DNA of 64,000 bases from positions 62,001-126,000 of the forward strand of contig JAPQWV010000681.1 of assembly GCA_027422505.1 (NCBI GenBank), read 5' to 3'. A program made the translations under genes and the position numbers. Shown here one piece after another: positions 63,948 through 64,000 of the stretch. Position 1 is the stretch's first letter; every line of letters begins with the position of its first letter. Under the pieces are notes generated by a model. It was not told the DNA's origin, searched no databases, and saw only the letters and a list, made by a program, of their open reading frames with translations. The DNA is from Craterostigma plantagineum (lineage: Eukaryota; Streptophyta; Magnoliopsida; Lamiales; Linderniaceae).

Positions 63948-64000
63948 CTGCAAAAACCATACCATGGATTGAGTGAGATATGCCTTTACTTTACTTCGTA

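Overview
The window is nuclear DNA of a flowering plant, most likely a eudicot. Protein-coding genes are split by many short introns with GT-AG borders, spacers are AT-rich, and nearly every recognisable protein belongs to a plant family (auxin response factor, GRAS, VQ, YSL transporter, CYP97, plant-type HAC, PPR). I cannot name the species; an asterid such as a Lamiales member is only a guess. I see no rRNA, tRNA, CRISPR, virus or bacterial operon.

Layout. 0.7-5.8 kb: AXR1-type NEDD8 E1 subunit and a RING-H2 protein, both minus. 6.1-6.6 kb: a MITE. 7.1-9.3 kb: a single-exon GH81 endo-1,3-beta-glucanase, plus. 9.5-12.2 kb: repeat-rich island with an LTR-like stretch, a decayed TBL (PC-esterase) pseudogene and a 1.08-kb foldback element flanked by 9-bp target duplications. 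12.5-22.5 kb: condensin CAP-H, an atypical dual-specificity phosphatase and ZW10, all minus. 23.1-24.0 kb: a dienelactone-hydrolase-like protein. 25.3-29.4 kb: an ARF6/ARF8-type auxin response factor with its miR167 site, convergent with a PPR gene (29.7-32.3 kb, minus). 33.9-35.0 kb: a non-autonomous hAT element just upstream of a peroxisomal polyamine oxidase (35.2-37.7 kb). 37.9-43.6 kb: OTU deubiquitinase, CYSTM peptide and SCL23 GRAS factor. 44.8-47.9 kb: CYP97B cytochrome P450. 49.1-53.3 kb: a VQ protein and a YSL metal-nicotianamine transporter. 53.9-61.8 kb: a HAC-type (p300/CBP-like) histone acetyltransferase with an apparent 1-base frameshift after TAZ1. 63.1-64.0 kb: the 3' end of a cofactor-independent phosphoglycerate mutase that runs off the window.

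These are ordinary housekeeping and developmental genes, not one pathway. Two pairs are thematically close: AXR1 and the ARF both act in auxin signalling (SCF activation upstream, transcription downstream), and CAP-H and ZW10 both serve chromosome or membrane-tether functions. I found no convincing new biological system. The observations most worth a second look are the HAC frameshift, the foldback element with its internal inverted and tandem array, the hAT copy a few tens of bases from the polyamine oxidase TATA box, and the two very short upstream ORFs. Gene spans below run from start codon to stop codon and include introns; exon borders are given where I worked them out by joining frames across GT-AG (one GC-AG) sites.
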